A stretch of 64,000 nucleotides of DNA from an uncultured Pelagibacteraceae bacterium (GCA_902582235.1 CACHQX010000004.1:1-64000), one strand, 5' to 3'. Positions 42,044 to 56,113 are shown, counted from the stretch's first letter. The notes: generated from the sequence alone by a model not told the origin. Made by a program: numbers and translations.

Positions 42044-42919
42044 TTAAAGACCCAATTTATTTTTTAATGTGATTCCCATTTCTGCAGGAGATTCTGCAAT
42101 TGTGATACCTGAATCTGTCATTGTATCGATCTTATCTGAAGCTCCACCTTTGCCACCAGAAATTATTGCTCCTGCATGTCCCATTCTTCGTCCAGGAGGT
42201 GCTGTGATACCAGCAATAAATCCTACCATAGGCTTTTTAATTTTATGATTTTTAATAAATTCTGCTGCTTCTTCCTCTGCAGTTCCCCCAATTTCACCAA
42301 TCATCAAAATAGACTCAGTTTCTGGATCGTTTAAAAACAAGTCTAAACAATCTATAAAATTGGTTCCATTAATTGGATCTCCTCCTATTCCGATACATGT
42401 TGACTGACCTAATCCGTTTTCAGTTGTTTGTGCAACAGCTTCATAAGTTAGAGTTCCTGATCTTGAGACTATACCAACAGATCCCTTCTTATGAATATTT
42501 CCTGGCATGATGCCAATTTTACATTCGTCTGGTGTGATAATTCCCGGACAATTAGGTCCAATTAGTCTGGAAGCTGAGTTTGATAATTTTTCTTTTACTT
42601 TTAACATATCCAAGATTGGAATCCCTTCAGTTATACAAACTATCAATTCGATCTTAGCCTCAATTGCCTCGATTATTGCTGCAGCAGCAAATTTTGCAGG
42701 GACATAAATCATTGTTGCATTTGCATTAGTCTTATCTTTTGCTTCTTTTACAGAATTAAAAACAGGTTTGTTTAAGTGTGTTTGTCCTCCTTTACCTGGA
42801 GTTACGCCTCCAACTAGATTTGTCCCATATTTTATTGACTGTTCAGAATGAAATGTTCCATGGGCGCCTGTGAAACCTTGGCATATAAGTTTAGTATTTT
42901 TATTTATTAAAACTGACAT
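42044..42919 (-). CDS. sucD: Succinyl-CoA synthetase alpha subunit
   Basis: 291 residues: [44 protein letters not shown] and the phospho-His region [14 protein letters not shown]. It carries the phosphorylated His of the enzyme that converts succinyl-CoA to succinate with ATP/GTP formation. One base after sucC. Confidence 0.97.
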   Translation of the reverse strand: MSVLINKNTKLICQGFTGAHGTFHSEQSIKYGTNLVGGVTPGKGGQTHLNKPVFNSVKEAKDKTNANATMIYVPAKFAAAAIIEAIEAKIELIVCITEGIPILDMLKVKEKLSNSASRLIGPNCPGIITPDECKIGIMPGNIHKKGSVGIVSRSGTLTYEAVAQTTENGLGQSTCIGIGGDPINGTNFIDCLDLFLNDPETESILMIGEIGGTAEEEAAEFIKNHKIKKPMVGFIAGITAPPGRRMGHAGAIISGGKGGASDKIDTMTDSGITIAESPAEMGITLKNKLGL

Positions 42920-42920
42920 T

Positions 42921-44080
42921 TTATTCCACTTGTTTTACAATTTTTTTTGCTGCGTCCCCTAGATCGCTAGCTGAGATTATTTTTAATCCAGATTCATCTA
43001 ATATATTTTTTCCTTCTTTTGAATTGGTTCCAGCAAGTCTTACTACAAGAGGTATATTTATTTTGGTTTCTTTTGCAGCCTCTACAATTCCTTGAGCAAG
43101 GACATCACACCTCATAATCCCTCCAAAAATATTTATTAGTATTCCTTTTACATTTTTATCTGATAAAATTATCTTAAACGCGGCTGCAACCTTTTCTTTA
43201 GATGCACCGCCTCCTACATCTAAAAAATTTGCAGGTTCTTGACCATGCAGTTTAATTATATCCATTGTTGCCATTGCTAATCCTGCTCCGTTTACCATAC
43301 ATCCAATAGATCCATCTAATTTTATGTAAGCTAAATCATATTTACTTGCCTCTATTTCTGTAGGATCCTCTTCATTTAAATCTCTTAATTCCAGTAATTC
43401 TGGATGTTTGAAAATTGCATTGTCATCAAAGCTTATTTTTGCATCCAGACAAACAATATTGTTTTCCTTTGTAAGTATTAGTGGATTTATTTCAATTAAG
43501 CTTGCATCGGTAGAGACAAACGTTTTGTAAATTGATTTAATAATCTTAATACATTTTAGATTTGCATCATTATCTAGATTGAAATTATGAATAATTTTTT
43601 CACAATCCTCATCTTCAATATCTTCCTTAAAACTAATTTTTACAGTATTAATTTTATTAGGATCACTTTTTGCAACTTCTTCGATGTCCATCCCACCCTG
43701 ATCGCTAGAAATAAAAGCAATTTTAGAACTTGCCCTATCAATAAGACAGGATAAATAAAATTCCTTTTTTATGTTGGATGGCTCCTCTAGATAAAGTCTT
43801 TTAACTTCTTTGCCACTTGGTCCTGTCTGATGTGTAATTAATTTTTTTCCTAACAAATCCTTTGCAGCTTTTTCTAGATCAGATAAATTATCTAATATTT
43901 TAACTCCACCCGCCTTACCTCTCCCGCCTGCATGTATTTGTGCTTTTAAAACATATTTCTTGAGATTGAGTTTTTTTGCTTTTTCTAAAACTTCTTGTAC
44001 AGTAAAACAAGCCTCTCCATTAGGAACAATGGCGCCAAATTTTTTTAATAATTGTTTAGCCTGGTGTTCGTGAATATTCA

Positions 44081-44081
<1 letters not shown>
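42921..44081 (-). CDS. sucC: Succinyl-CoA synthetase beta subunit
   Basis: 386 residues. The ATP-grasp domain begins [41 protein letters not shown], and [20 protein letters not shown] and [10 protein letters not shown] complete the pattern. The ATG shares a base with the mdh stop, giving mdh-sucC-sucD-sucA-sucB-lpdA in one direction. Confidence 0.97.
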
Positions 44082-46550
<2,469 letters not shown>

Positions 46551-46574
46551 CGGCGAAATTATTTAATTAAGTAA

Positions 46575-47345
46575 TTAGCTAGTTGCAAGCATTTTCTTAA
46601 TTGAGGCTATTGCTTTTGCTGGATTTAAACCTTTGGGGCAAGCATTAGTACAATTCATAATAGTATGGCACCTATATAACTTAAGTTCATCTGCAACTTT
46701 TTTTAATCTTTCTTTTCTATCTTCATCTCTTGAGTCAATTATCCATCTATAAGCCTGTAAAAGAACTGCGGGCCCTAAATATTTATCACCATTCCACCAA
46801 TAACTTGGGCAAGAAGTTGAACAGCATGCACACATTATACACTCATAAAGCCCATCCAGTTTTGCTCTATCTTCCTTGGATTGAATATTCTCTTTTTCAG
46901 TTTTTAAGGTTGTCTTTAACCAAGGTTCAACAGACTCATATTGTTTGTATAAAGTACTGAGATCACCTATCAAGTCTTTTAAAACTCTCAAATGTGGTAA
47001 TGGATAAATATTAATATCTCCTTTAATTTCTGAGTGTGGCTTTGTACATGCTAATCCATTTTTACCATCCATATTCATAGCACAAGAACCACACACTCCA
47101 TGTGCACAAGACCTTCTGTAAGCAATTGATGGATCTATCTCATTTTTAATCTTATTTAATAGATCTAAAACTTTCGAAGGACAATTATCCATGTCTACTT
47201 CGTAAGTATCAATCCTTGGATTTTCTCCTGTAGACGGATCCCACCTATAAATATTTACTTTGCGTATGTTTTTTGAGCCAGTCTTGTCTTTAAAAAACTT
47301 ACCTTTTTCAACTTTAGAATTTTGTGGTAAGTTTATTTGAACCAT
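46575..47345 (-). CDS. sdhB: Succinate dehydrogenase iron-sulfur subunit
   Basis: 256 residues. The N-terminal [2Fe-2S] domain has [16 protein letters not shown] and a fourth Cys in GLACTKP; the C-terminal ferredoxin domain has [16 protein letters not shown] and [15 protein letters not shown] for the [4Fe-4S] and [3Fe-4S] clusters. The start is the ATG at 47345, sharing a base with the sdhA TGA; a TTG just before it is less likely. Confidence 0.97.
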   Translation of the reverse strand: MVQINLPQNSKVEKGKFFKDKTGSKNIRKVNIYRWDPSTGENPRIDTYEVDMDNCPSKVLDLLNKIKNEIDPSIAYRRSCAHGVCGSCAMNMDGKNGLACTKPHSEIKGDINIYPLPHLRVLKDLIGDLSTLYKQYESVEPWLKTTLKTEKENIQSKEDRAKLDGLYECIMCACCSTSCPSYWWNGDKYLGPAVLLQAYRWIIDSRDEDRKERLKKVADELKLYRCHTIMNCTNACPKGLNPAKAIASIKKMLATS

Positions 47346-49120
47346 CAATAAACTCTTTCTTGAGGTGGAAAGTATTGAACGTCATTTGAAAGTGTTGATC
47401 TGTGAACAGGTCTATAGTCAATTTTGGTCTTTTTGCCATCACACCACGATAATGTATGCTGCATAAATTTTTCGTCATTTCGCTTTGGAAAATCTTCTCT
47501 AGCGTGAGCTCCTCTACTTTCTTTCCTGTGATAAGCGGAGTCCATTGTAGTTATTGCTTGTCTAATCAAATTATCAAATTCTAATGTCTCTACTAGATCA
47601 GTATTAAAAATTAGAGATTTATCTTTTACCGAAAGGTCATCCATACCCTCAAAAGGTTTTCTAATTTCATTTACACCCTCTTTTAATGTTTTTTCAGTTC
47701 TGAAAACAGCACACTTAGATTGCATTGTTTTTTGCATTGCCAGTCTTAAATCTGCAGTATTATTCGTTCCAGATGCATTTCTAAGTCTATCAAATCTCTC
47801 TAAACATTTATCAGTCTCAGATTGAGAAATTTCCTCATGAGGTGTGCCTGGTTTTACTAACTCTGCCGCTCTCTTGGCCGCAGCTCTTCCAAAAACAACT
47901 AGATCAATTAAAGAGTTTGATCCAAGTCTGTTAGCTCCATGAACTGACACGCAGGCTGCTTCTCCAATTGCCATCAATCCTGGAACAGTTTTTTCCGATC
48001 CATTTAAAGTTAAAACTTCAGCTTTATAATTTGTGGGGATACCTCCCATGTTATAATGAACAGTTGGAACCACTGGTATAGGTTCTTTTGTTACATCTAC
48101 GTTCGCGAATAATCTTGAAGACTCTGATATACCTGGAAGTCTTTCTTCTATAACTTTTGGGTCTAAGTGGTTCAGGTGTAAATGAACATGATCTTTTTCA
48201 TTTCCAACTCCTCTTCCCTCATTAATTTCAACTGCAATTGACCTGCTTACAACATCCCTTGAGGCAAGATCTTTAGCTTTTGGAGCATATCTTTCCATAA
48301 ATCTCTCTCCTTTGGAATTTACTAAATAACCACCTTCACCCCTTACACCTTCAGAAATTAGAGTCCCATGACCATAAATTCCTGTTGGATGAAATTGTAC
48401 GAACTCCATATCTTGCAAAGGTAAACCAGCTCTAAGCACCATTGCATTTCCGTCTCCTGTACAAGTATGTGCTGATGTTGCAGAGTAATAAACTTTTCCA
48501 TAACCACCTGTTGCAATTATTGTAATGTGTGATCTGAATCTATGTATAGTTCCGTCATTTAAATTCCAAGCAATTAAACCTTTGCACTGGCCATCTTTCA
48601 TTAAAAGATCCAAAGCAAAATACTCGATAAAAAATTCTGTTTTATGTTTTAAGGCCTGGCCATATAAAGTGTGCAGTATTGCATGTCCGGTTCTATCTGC
48701 TGCTGCACACGTTCTTTGAACAGGTTCATTACCATAATTTTTTGTCATTCCTCCAAATGGACGCTGATATATTTTTCCATCTTCAGTTCTGCTGAAGGGT
48801 ACACCATATTTTTCTAATTCTAAAACTGCTCTAGGGGCTTCTTTGCATAAATATTCTATACAATCTTGATCACCTAACCAATCAGCACCTTTAACTGTAT
48901 CGTACATATGCCATCTCCAATCATCTTCACCCATGTTACCCAAGGCTGCAGAGATTCCACCTTGAGCAGCAGAAGTATGACTTCTAGTTGGAAAAACTTT
49001 TGACACACACGCTGTTTTTAATCCTGCTTCACTTAAACCTACGGCTGCTCTCAAACCTGAGCCACCCGCGCCAAGTACAACTACGTCATATTCATGGTCA
49101 ATAATTTTATAAGATTTCAT
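47345..49120 (-). CDS. sdhA: Succinate dehydrogenase flavoprotein subunit
   Basis: 591 residues. FAD-binding [19 protein letters not shown]-linking His in [15 protein letters not shown], and active-site [39 protein letters not shown]. It oxidises succinate to fumarate and passes electrons through SdhB to quinone. Confidence 0.98.
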   Translation of the reverse strand: MKSYKIIDHEYDVVVLGAGGSGLRAAVGLSEAGLKTACVSKVFPTRSHTSAAQGGISAALGNMGEDDWRWHMYDTVKGADWLGDQDCIEYLCKEAPRAVLELEKYGVPFSRTEDGKIYQRPFGGMTKNYGNEPVQRTCAAADRTGHAILHTLYGQALKHKTEFFIEYFALDLLMKDGQCKGLIAWNLNDGTIHRFRSHITIIATGGYGKVYYSATSAHTCTGDGNAMVLRAGLPLQDMEFVQFHPTGIYGHGTLISEGVRGEGGYLVNSKGERFMERYAPKAKDLASRDVVSRSIAVEINEGRGVGNEKDHVHLHLNHLDPKVIEERLPGISESSRLFANVDVTKEPIPVVPTVHYNMGGIPTNYKAEVLTLNGSEKTVPGLMAIGEAACVSVHGANRLGSNSLIDLVVFGRAAAKRAAELVKPGTPHEEISQSETDKCLERFDRLRNASGTNNTADLRLAMQKTMQSKCAVFRTEKTLKEGVNEIRKPFEGMDDLSVKDKSLIFNTDLVETLEFDNLIRQAITTMDSAYHRKESRGAHAREDFPKRNDEKFMQHTLSWCDGKKTKIDYRPVHRSTLSNDVQYFPPQERVY

Positions 49121-49123
49121 AAT

Positions 49124-49447
49124 TTATAAATTAGATATAAGTATTATTGTAAATAATGGAATAATCAAAGATGACAAAAAAACACCAATATTTAAGAGCT
49201 TTTTGGTGCTCTCTACGTGAATATAGTCTTCAAAAACTTCACTTATACTTAAAGCAGAATAAAAAAACATTGAAATAAGAAATAAAGAAAAAAATAATTT
49301 TGAAGGTTGAGAAGATAAAAACGCTAAGACCTCAACATAACTAGAATCATAAAGTGAAACAAAATTGAGTAAAAACCACAACATAAGAGGAACCATTGCT
49401 AAAGATGATATTTTTAAAAAAAGCCATTTCTTTGTTGCTTTAATCAT
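49124..49447 (-). CDS. sdhD: Succinate dehydrogenase membrane anchor subunit
   Basis: 107 residues with three hydrophobic helices (ISSLAMVPLMLWFLLNFVSLY; LFFSLFLISMFFYSALSI; LLNIGVFLSSLIIPLF). The pattern HxxxE-like VFEDYIHVES around helix II-III fits alphaproteobacterial SdhD. Sequence identity is low in this family, so the assignment leans on position: between sdhC (4-base overlap) and sdhA (3 bases). Confidence 0.88.
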   Translation of the reverse strand: MIKATKKWLFLKISSLAMVPLMLWFLLNFVSLYDSSYVEVLAFLSSQPSKLFFSLFLISMFFYSALSISEVFEDYIHVESTKKLLNIGVFLSSLIIPLFTIILISNL

Positions 49448-49830
49448 AATTGTAAAAAACCTCTTGAAGAATAGATTAAAATTGTTAGTAAAAAGGAACC
49501 AAAGATAACCAGAAGCCCAGTTATTTTTGTTGTTTTTAATTCAAAACCTAATCCAATATCCCAAAACCAATGTCTTACTTCGCTTAAAATTTGGAAAGTG
49601 TAAGACCATATTAAGCTAATAATAAAAAATTTCCCAATTACTGAGTTTAAAAATAATTTAAAAATCTCATAGGCACCTTCACCAAAAAATAAACTACTTG
49701 CCCAAATGCAAATAAAAATTAACAGAAAATAATTTACAATGCCCGTTATTCTATGTGAAATAGAAACAAGGGATGACACATGCCAATTATATATCTGAAT
49801 GTGAGGAGATAATGGATTATTTTCTTTCAT
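49444..49830 (-). CDS. sdhC: Succinate dehydrogenase cytochrome b556 subunit
   Basis: 128 residues from the ATG at 49830, chosen because NPLSPHIQIYNWHVSSLVSISHR is the family N terminus; the frame is open further upstream but would enter asd. SISHRITG is the SdhC signature, and the haem-ligand His lies in SEVRHWFWDIG. Three membrane helices. First sdh gene, 7 bases after asd. Confidence 0.93.
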   Translation of the reverse strand: MKENNPLSPHIQIYNWHVSSLVSISHRITGIVNYFLLIFICIWASSLFFGEGAYEIFKLFLNSVIGKFFIISLIWSYTFQILSEVRHWFWDIGLGFELKTTKITGLLVIFGSFLLTILIYSSRGFLQL

Positions 49831-49837
49831 AATTATA

Positions 49838-50830
49838 TTATCTTTTAATATAAGCCTCCGCAATTTCAACAGCGTTTAAAGCTGCCCCCCTTAATAGATT
49901 GTCAGAAACAATCCACATATTTAAAGCATTCTTTTTGCTATTATCTTTTCTAATTCTTGAAATAAAAGTCTCGTTTTTACCTTCTGCTTCAACTGGTGTT
50001 ATGTAACCACCATCAGAATTCTCATCAACTACTTTACAGCCCTCAGCGCTATTTAATAACTCTTTTACTTTTTTAATAGTAAAATCATTTTCAAATTCAA
50101 TATTTACTGACTCTGCATGTGAAACAAGAACTGGAATTCTGACACATGTTGCAGTAATGTCAATTTTAGTGCCTAGTATTTTGTTGGTTTCATGAATCAT
50201 TTTTAACTCTTCTTTAGTATAACCATCATCAGAAAAACTATCTATGTGAGGTATTGCATTAAACGCAATTTGCTTCGTGAAGTTTTTAGACTCAAAATTT
50301 TTATTATTCAATATAGACTTTGTTTGATCAATTAGTTCATCCATAGGTTTTTTTCCAGCTCCTGAGGTAGACTGATAAGTGGAAATAACTACTCTTTTAA
50401 TTTTAAAAGAGTCATTAAGCGATTTTAAAACAATAACCAGTTGTGCAGTAGAGCAGTTAGGATTTGCAATTATATTTTTTTTTATATTTTTTAAATGGTC
50501 TTTGTTTACTTGAGGAACTATCAAAGGTACATCAGGGTCCATTCTAAAAAAACTTGAGTTATCTATAACAACTGAATGTTTAGCTGCTAAAGGCACATAT
50601 TTTTCAGAGATTGTTTTTCCAGCACAAAAAAAAGAGAGATCTACTTTAGAAAAATCAAAATTTTCTAAATTTTCAATTTTAATTTCTTTATCACCGAATT
50701 CTAAAACTGATCCGGCGCTTTTAGATGATGCAACAAAGTATAGACTATTTATTGAAATTTTCTTTTTATGTATAACTTCAATAATTTTTCTACCGACATT
50801 TCCTGTGGCACCTACGATTCCAATATTCAT
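49838..50830 (-). CDS. asd: Aspartate-semialdehyde dehydrogenase
   Basis: 330 residues: NADP-binding GIVGATGNVGRKII, catalytic Cys in NPNCSTAQLV, YQSTSGAGKKPMDEL, and CVRIPVLVSHAESVNIEFE. It makes aspartate semialdehyde for lysine/DAP, threonine and methionine. In many alphaproteobacteria asd follows leuB directly; here the four-gene DMSP block lies between them. Confidence 0.96.
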   Translation of the reverse strand: MNIGIVGATGNVGRKIIEVIHKKKISINSLYFVASSKSAGSVLEFGDKEIKIENLENFDFSKVDLSFFCAGKTISEKYVPLAAKHSVVIDNSSFFRMDPDVPLIVPQVNKDHLKNIKKNIIANPNCSTAQLVIVLKSLNDSFKIKRVVISTYQSTSGAGKKPMDELIDQTKSILNNKNFESKNFTKQIAFNAIPHIDSFSDDGYTKEELKMIHETNKILGTKIDITATCVRIPVLVSHAESVNIEFENDFTIKKVKELLNSAEGCKVVDENSDGGYITPVEAEGKNETFISRIRKDNSKKNALNMWIVSDNLLRGAALNAVEIAEAYIKR

Positions 50831-50845
50831 GATGTTTAACTTATA

Positions 50846-51955
50846 CTAAATGAAGGGTAAATCGCAAACTGTTCCTAAAAATATTTTATCATTAATATCT
50901 ATCTTAAACTGATGTTTGCCATCCCAATAAGGTTTATTAATCATAGCAATGCCAATAACCTTTTTAAAAGTTGGTGAATAAGCAGCTGATCTAACATATC
51001 CAACAATGTTATTATTATCATCTAATAATGTTTTCTCACAATACATATCAATTTTATTATGATCGATTTTTACACCCATCAATTTTCTGGATATCCCTTC
51101 TTTTTGAATTTTTTTTAATTTTTCTTTGCCTAAAAAATTTACATCAGAGTCTAAATTAATGAATTTGTCAAAGTTTGCTTCAAATGGATTATCTCTATTG
51201 TCAAAATCACTACCGTAAGACAATAAAGCTGACTCAATTCTCTCAATTAAATTAGGACAACCAGCTCTTACATTAAATTCTTTACCATATTCAAACAAGT
51301 AATCATATAAATCTTGACCTGCCTTATTGTCTTCAACATAAACTTCGAAGCCTCCTTGTTTTGACCATCCCGATCTTGCTATAAAATAATTATTTCCTTT
51401 AAAATTAAAGTATTTAAAATTAAAAAATTTAAGATTTCTAATTTCCTCACCAAATAACTTAGCCATTAAATCATCTGAAAGGGGACCTTGGATAGCAAGT
51501 ATATTTACGTTAGGTTCGTGAATCTTTACATCGAACTTATGCCCTGCAGCTAGGCCCTTTGCAAAAAATATTACATCAGCATCTGCTATTGAAAGCCACC
51601 ACTTATCCTCTGCCAATTTATTTATTATTGGGTCATTGACTAGACAGCCGCCGTCGTCAATCAGAGGTGCATAATAGCATCTTCCAACTTTTGATTTTGA
51701 TAAATCTCTACATGTCATTAATTGAACAAGTTTAGCAGAGTCCTTACCCGAAATTTCAACTTGTCTTTCTGCAGAAACATCCCAAATTTGAACAAACTTT
51801 TTTAAATGCTCGTAATCTGCTTCTACAGATTTAAAAGTGACTGGTAATAACATGTGGTTGTATACTGTATATCCGCTTACACCGTGGGCCTCGATCCTAT
51901 CAGTATAAGGAGTGCTTCTTAATCTTCTAGATTTTATAATAGAAAAATTTTTCAT
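50846..51955 (-). CDS. dmdA: DMSP demethylase DmdA
   Basis: 369 residues, GcvT (aminomethyltransferase) fold. The N terminus [20 protein letters not shown], then [29 protein letters not shown], and [15 protein letters not shown] match the Pelagibacter dimethylsulfoniopropionate demethylase as I remember it, including the length, rather than GcvT. DmdA transfers a methyl from DMSP to tetrahydrofolate, giving methylmercaptopropionate. It overlaps the upstream hydrolase by 4 bases and shares an operon with dmdB and dmdC, which confirms the role. Confidence 0.93.
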   Translation of the reverse strand: MKNFSIIKSRRLRSTPYTDRIEAHGVSGYTVYNHMLLPVTFKSVEADYEHLKKFVQIWDVSAERQVEISGKDSAKLVQLMTCRDLSKSKVGRCYYAPLIDDGGCLVNDPIINKLAEDKWWLSIADADVIFFAKGLAAGHKFDVKIHEPNVNILAIQGPLSDDLMAKLFGEEIRNLKFFNFKYFNFKGNNYFIARSGWSKQGGFEVYVEDNKAGQDLYDYLFEYGKEFNVRAGCPNLIERIESALLSYGSDFDNRDNPFEANFDKFINLDSDVNFLGKEKLKKIQKEGISRKLMGVKIDHNKIDMYCEKTLLDDNNNIVGYVRSAAYSPTFKKVIGIAMINKPYWDGKHQFKIDINDKIFLGTVCDLPFI

Positions 51956-52728
51956 TTTTTTAAAAATTCTGCTACCTTTTCTCTCATTTCAAAAGCTTTT
52001 TCAAACATAATCATATGTCCACACTCATTTATTATTTGTGTCTCTGAATTTTTAATTAAATTTGCGAATTTTTTTCCATTTTCAGATGGTACCATTTTGT
52101 CTAAAGCCCCAAAAATTAATAAAGTAGGGCATTCTAAGGCGGCTGATGCCTCTTTTCCATTTTTGTAATTATTACAGGCTTTTAAATCAGTGGCCAATAT
52201 TTCCTTTACCTCTCTAGAAGAATTGATAATTTTTTCGACAGGATTACCTCCTATAAATTTTCTTGAACCTTCGTAACCCCATTTCATCATTAAATGAACT
52301 GCCTTTTTATCCCCAGAATCTGCTAGATCTATTAAATCTTGATTAACAGGCATTTTGTAGGAGCCCGCTAGAAAAACTAATTTAAAAATACTTTTTTTAA
52401 AACGGGAACCATACTCTAAAGCCTCTAAACACCCTTGAGAATGTCCTACTATTGAAACTTTTTCAATTTTTAAAAAAAGTCTTACACTTTCGATCCAATC
52501 TGCAATTTTTTCAATTGAATCAATGCAAGGACCTTCTGAATTTCCATGACCAGGTAAATCTAAAGATAAAATATTTAGACCTTTATTAGATAAAAATTGT
52601 TCTGTAAGGGACCACACAATATGTGAGAGTCCACTTCCATGCAAAAGAAAAACTGTTTGTTTTTCTGGATCAAAATCTTTACCTGCTGTGGATGCAAATA
52701 CCTGCTTCTTATCTATTTCAAGATTCAA
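51952..52728 (-). CDS. Alpha/beta hydrolase in the DMSP operon
   Basis: 258 residues. The oxyanion region is [14 protein letters not shown], the nucleophile elbow [10 protein letters not shown] (Ser), an acid in [13 protein letters not shown] and the catalytic His in [12 protein letters not shown]: a complete triad. The substrate is unknown. It is locked between dmdB and dmdA by 4-base overlaps on both sides, so it probably serves methylmercaptopropionate metabolism, perhaps as a thioesterase. No dmdD-type hydratase is present in the window. Confidence 0.88.
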   Translation of the reverse strand: MNLEIDKKQVFASTAGKDFDPEKQTVFLLHGSGLSHIVWSLTEQFLSNKGLNILSLDLPGHGNSEGPCIDSIEKIADWIESVRLFLKIEKVSIVGHSQGCLEALEYGSRFKKSIFKLVFLAGSYKMPVNQDLIDLADSGDKKAVHLMMKWGYEGSRKFIGGNPVEKIINSSREVKEILATDLKACNNYKNGKEASAALECPTLLIFGALDKMVPSENGKKFANLIKNSETQIINECGHMIMFEKAFEMREKVAEFLKK

Positions 52729-54353
52729 GTTAATTCCTTGGCCTTTTTCCTTAACTCAAATTTCTGAATTTTTCCTGTTGAAGTTTTTGGCAATTCGCAA
52801 AAAGCGATTTTTTTTGGAATTTTGAAGCCAGCTAATGTTTCTCTGCAAAAATCCATAAGTTCTTTCTCGCTTGTTTCTTTATCTTTTACTTTTTCTATAA
52901 ATGCACAAGGAACCTCGCCCCATTTTTCATCTGGTTTAGCAACTACTGCTGCTATTGAAACACTAGGGTGTTTGGCCAAAGTATTCTCTATCTCTATAGA
53001 AGATATGTTCTCACCACCAGAAATAATTATATCTTTTGATCTATCCTTAATCTTTATGTAGCCATCTGGGTGCACTACAGCTAAATCTCCGGAGTGAAAC
53101 CAGCCGTGAGCCATAGCTTTGTCAGTTGCTTCTTTATCTTTAAAATAACCTTTCATAACTATGTTTCCTTTGATCATGATTTCGCCAATCGTTTTGCCAT
53201 CTTTGGGCACAGGACTCATAGTTTCTGGATCAATTACTTTTGTGTCCTCTGTATTTGGATATCTTACACCTTGTCTGGCTTTAATTTCATTTTTTTTATC
53301 TTCATCATAAGAATTCCAGTCGTCATTCCAAGCACATTGTAAAATATGACCATACGTTTCGGTTAATCCGTAAACATGCATTACTTCAAAACCCAAATTT
53401 TCCATTTTCTTAAAAATAATACTTGGGGGTGGGGCACCAGCGGTTAAAACAAAAACTTTTTTCTTCAACTTTTTCCTCTCAGATTCTGAAGCACCAGTGA
53501 TCATATTAAGAACTATTGGTGCACCCCCGAAGTGACTGATGTCATGTTTTTCAATTAATTCAAAAATTTTTTTAATATCTATAGCTCTTAAACATATAGT
53601 TTTTCCGTTCAACATTGGAATTGTCCAAGGATATCCCCATCCATTACAATGAAACATTGGAACGACTGTTAAAAAATTTAATCTATTAGGCATATTCCAA
53701 GCAACTGCACTCCCTGTTGACATTAAATAAGAACCTCGATGATGATAAACTACACCTTTTGGATTACCTGTTGTTCCCGAAGTGTAACTTAATGAAATTG
53801 CCTGCCATTCGTCTTTTGGTTTTTTCCAGGTATAATTTTCATCTCCAGTATTTAAAAAATCTTCATATTCTTTATCTCCAATTTTTTTAAGCAAAGATTG
53901 ATCTGCTTTATCGTCTTGGATATCGATTATTAAAGGCTTAGATTTTACGCTTTCTAATGCTTTGTTTATTACTGAGTGAAGTTGTCTATCTACTATAAGA
54001 ACTTTTGCCTCTGCGTGGTCTAAAATATAGGAGACTGTTTTTGCATCCAATCTCGTATTAATAGTATTAAGAACTGCTCCTGTCATTGGCACAGAATAGT
54101 GAGCTTCAAATATTTCAGGGGTATTGAAAGCCATTACCGAAACAGTATCTCCCTCTTTAATTCCTATCTTCTCAAGCGCGCTAGCAAACTTAATACAGCG
54201 ATTATATATTTGTAACCAAGTATATGAACGATTTTCGTATACCAGTGCCTCATAATTTGGATATATATCTTTTGCTCTTTCTAGAAAACTTAAAGGGGTT
54301 AACGGAACAAAATTAGCATTATTTTTATCTAAATTTTGGTTGTATTTATTCAT
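52725..54353 (-). CDS. dmdB: Methylmercaptopropionate-CoA ligase (DmdB)
   Basis: 542 residues, acyl-adenylate-forming family. AMP-binding SLSYTSGTTGNPKGVVYHHRG is the P-loop-like motif (seen as TSGTTGNPKG), with VYGLTETYGH, GWFHSGDLAVVHPDGYIKIKDRSKD and the C-terminal catalytic Lys in LPKTSTGKIQKFEL. Medium-chain acyl-CoA synthetases of this group next to dmdA/dmdC activate 3-methylmercaptopropionate with CoA and ATP. Specificity is inferred from context. Confidence 0.88.
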   Translation of the reverse strand: MNKYNQNLDKNNANFVPLTPLSFLERAKDIYPNYEALVYENRSYTWLQIYNRCIKFASALEKIGIKEGDTVSVMAFNTPEIFEAHYSVPMTGAVLNTINTRLDAKTVSYILDHAEAKVLIVDRQLHSVINKALESVKSKPLIIDIQDDKADQSLLKKIGDKEYEDFLNTGDENYTWKKPKDEWQAISLSYTSGTTGNPKGVVYHHRGSYLMSTGSAVAWNMPNRLNFLTVVPMFHCNGWGYPWTIPMLNGKTICLRAIDIKKIFELIEKHDISHFGGAPIVLNMITGASESERKKLKKKVFVLTAGAPPPSIIFKKMENLGFEVMHVYGLTETYGHILQCAWNDDWNSYDEDKKNEIKARQGVRYPNTEDTKVIDPETMSPVPKDGKTIGEIMIKGNIVMKGYFKDKEATDKAMAHGWFHSGDLAVVHPDGYIKIKDRSKDIIISGGENISSIEIENTLAKHPSVSIAAVVAKPDEKWGEVPCAFIEKVKDKETSEKELMDFCRETLAGFKIPKKIAFCELPKTSTGKIQKFELRKKAKELT

Positions 54354-56113
54354 TAATTAAATTTGGCATTCATAGTTGTATGACTACCACTTGTTCCAAC
54401 TATATAATGTGACTGTGCCCTAGGTAAAATTTTTTCAAAATAATACTTTCCTGTATTTATTTTATCCTCATAAAATTCTTTATTTGTATTTTGTTTTTCA
54501 AAACTTATTTTTAAAGTTTTAATCCAAGCAAAAGCCAAAGCCGTGTAACCTAACACTTTTAAATAATCATTACATGCTGCGCTCGCATCGTCCTTATTTG
54601 AATTAATTTTTTCTCTCATCCACTTTGTAAAAGACACCAAGATTTCTTTATATTTCTCAAAGATGTTTAAAAAACTTTCTAAATTTTTTTCGTTTTTATA
54701 ATTTTTGATTTCATTATCCATTGATTTTATAAAGTTTTCAAATATGCCTTCTGAAGAAATTTTTCGGTACACAAGGTCAATTGCCTGAACAGAATTTGTA
54801 CCTTCATATATTGGTGTTATTCTATTATCTCTGAATAATTGTTCGATCCCTTGATCTTTTGTATAACCATAGCCGCCAAATACCTGAATTGCATCGTTGG
54901 TAATTTCTACACCATTATCTGTAAAAAATGATTTAATAACTGGAGTGAGCAATGCAACCATATTTGATGCATCACCTCTTACATCTTTATCATCGTGAGA
55001 TAAACTTACATCAATTTGCTGTGACAACCAAAAGGCAAAAGATCTTTGGCCCTCAATAATTGATTTCATATTCATTAGACTTCGTCTTATATCTGCATGT
55101 TTGATAATTAAATCTGTTTCTCCATTTTTGCTGTTGTTTGCTTTTCCTTGCTTTCTCTCTTTTGAATATGCAACAGCGTTTTGGTAAGCAGTTTCAGCAA
55201 TTCCTAAACCTTGTACACCAACTACAATTCTTTCTAAATTCATCATTGTGAACATGGAGTTCAAACCTTTGTTTTCAGGTCCAATCATAATACCTTTCGA
55301 ATTTTCAAAATTTAGAACACAAGTTGGTGAACCTTTAATTCCCATCTTGCTCTCAATTGAGTTTGTGCTGACACCATTTCTAGAACCTACAACTCCATCG
55401 TCACTGACCTCAAATTTTGGTACAAGAAATAAGCTTATTCCCTTTGTTCCTTTTGGTGCATCTGTTGTTCTTGCTAAAACTAAATGAATTATATTTTCCG
55501 TTAAATCATGGTCCCCAGAAGTAATAAAAATTTTTTGTCCAGTTATTTCATAGGTTCCATTGCCTTTTGGAACTGCTTTTGTTTTTAATAAGCCTAAATC
55601 AGTTCCACACTGTGGTTCTGTTAAGCACATTGTTCCACTCCATTTTCCCTCTACTATTTTTGGAAGAAATTTATCTTTTATGCTTTGCTCAGCATGAGTA
55701 AGTATACAATTGTAAGCTCCAATACTTAGTTCACTATACAATTTAAATGCTAAACTTGATGATGACAACATTTCCTCGAAAAAAGTACTTACGGTTTTTG
55801 GAATACCTTGACCTCCATATTTTGGGTCACAAGAAAGGGAAGTCCAGCCATCTTCAATAAATTTTTTATAGACTTCTTTGTAGCCTGGAGGTGTTCTAAC
55901 AACACCGTTTTCATATACACAAGGATTTTCATCTCCTGCTTTGGCTAATGGCAAAATCAGATCTTGGTTTATTTTTGCTGCCTCTTCTAAAATCCCTTTA
56001 ACAAGTTCTGAATTTATTTCTTTATACTTTTCAATTTCTTTATATCTTTGATTATCTTTAAGATTATCAAAAAGAAACATCATTTCTTCTACTGGTGCAG
56101 TATAAATAGTCAT
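54353..56113 (-). CDS. dmdC: Methylmercaptopropionyl-CoA dehydrogenase (DmdC)
   Basis: 586 residues, the long acyl-CoA dehydrogenase type with C-terminal extension. MCLTEPQCGTDLGLLKT and KIFITSGDHDLTENI are FAD/substrate contacts, and YGYTKDQGIEQLFRDNRITPIYEGTN holds the catalytic Glu region (seen as PIYEGTNSVQAID). It would oxidise methylmercaptopropionyl-CoA to methylthioacryloyl-CoA. First gene of the dmd operon, 34 bases after leuB; its stop shares a base with the dmdB ATG. Confidence 0.88.
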   Translation of the reverse strand: MTIYTAPVEEMMFLFDNLKDNQRYKEIEKYKEINSELVKGILEEAAKINQDLILPLAKAGDENPCVYENGVVRTPPGYKEVYKKFIEDGWTSLSCDPKYGGQGIPKTVSTFFEEMLSSSSLAFKLYSELSIGAYNCILTHAEQSIKDKFLPKIVEGKWSGTMCLTEPQCGTDLGLLKTKAVPKGNGTYEITGQKIFITSGDHDLTENIIHLVLARTTDAPKGTKGISLFLVPKFEVSDDGVVGSRNGVSTNSIESKMGIKGSPTCVLNFENSKGIMIGPENKGLNSMFTMMNLERIVVGVQGLGIAETAYQNAVAYSKERKQGKANNSKNGETDLIIKHADIRRSLMNMKSIIEGQRSFAFWLSQQIDVSLSHDDKDVRGDASNMVALLTPVIKSFFTDNGVEITNDAIQVFGGYGYTKDQGIEQLFRDNRITPIYEGTNSVQAIDLVYRKISSEGIFENFIKSMDNEIKNYKNEKNLESFLNIFEKYKEILVSFTKWMREKINSNKDDASAACNDYLKVLGYTALAFAWIKTLKISFEKQNTNKEFYEDKINTGKYYFEKILPRAQSHYIVGTSGSHTTMNAKFN

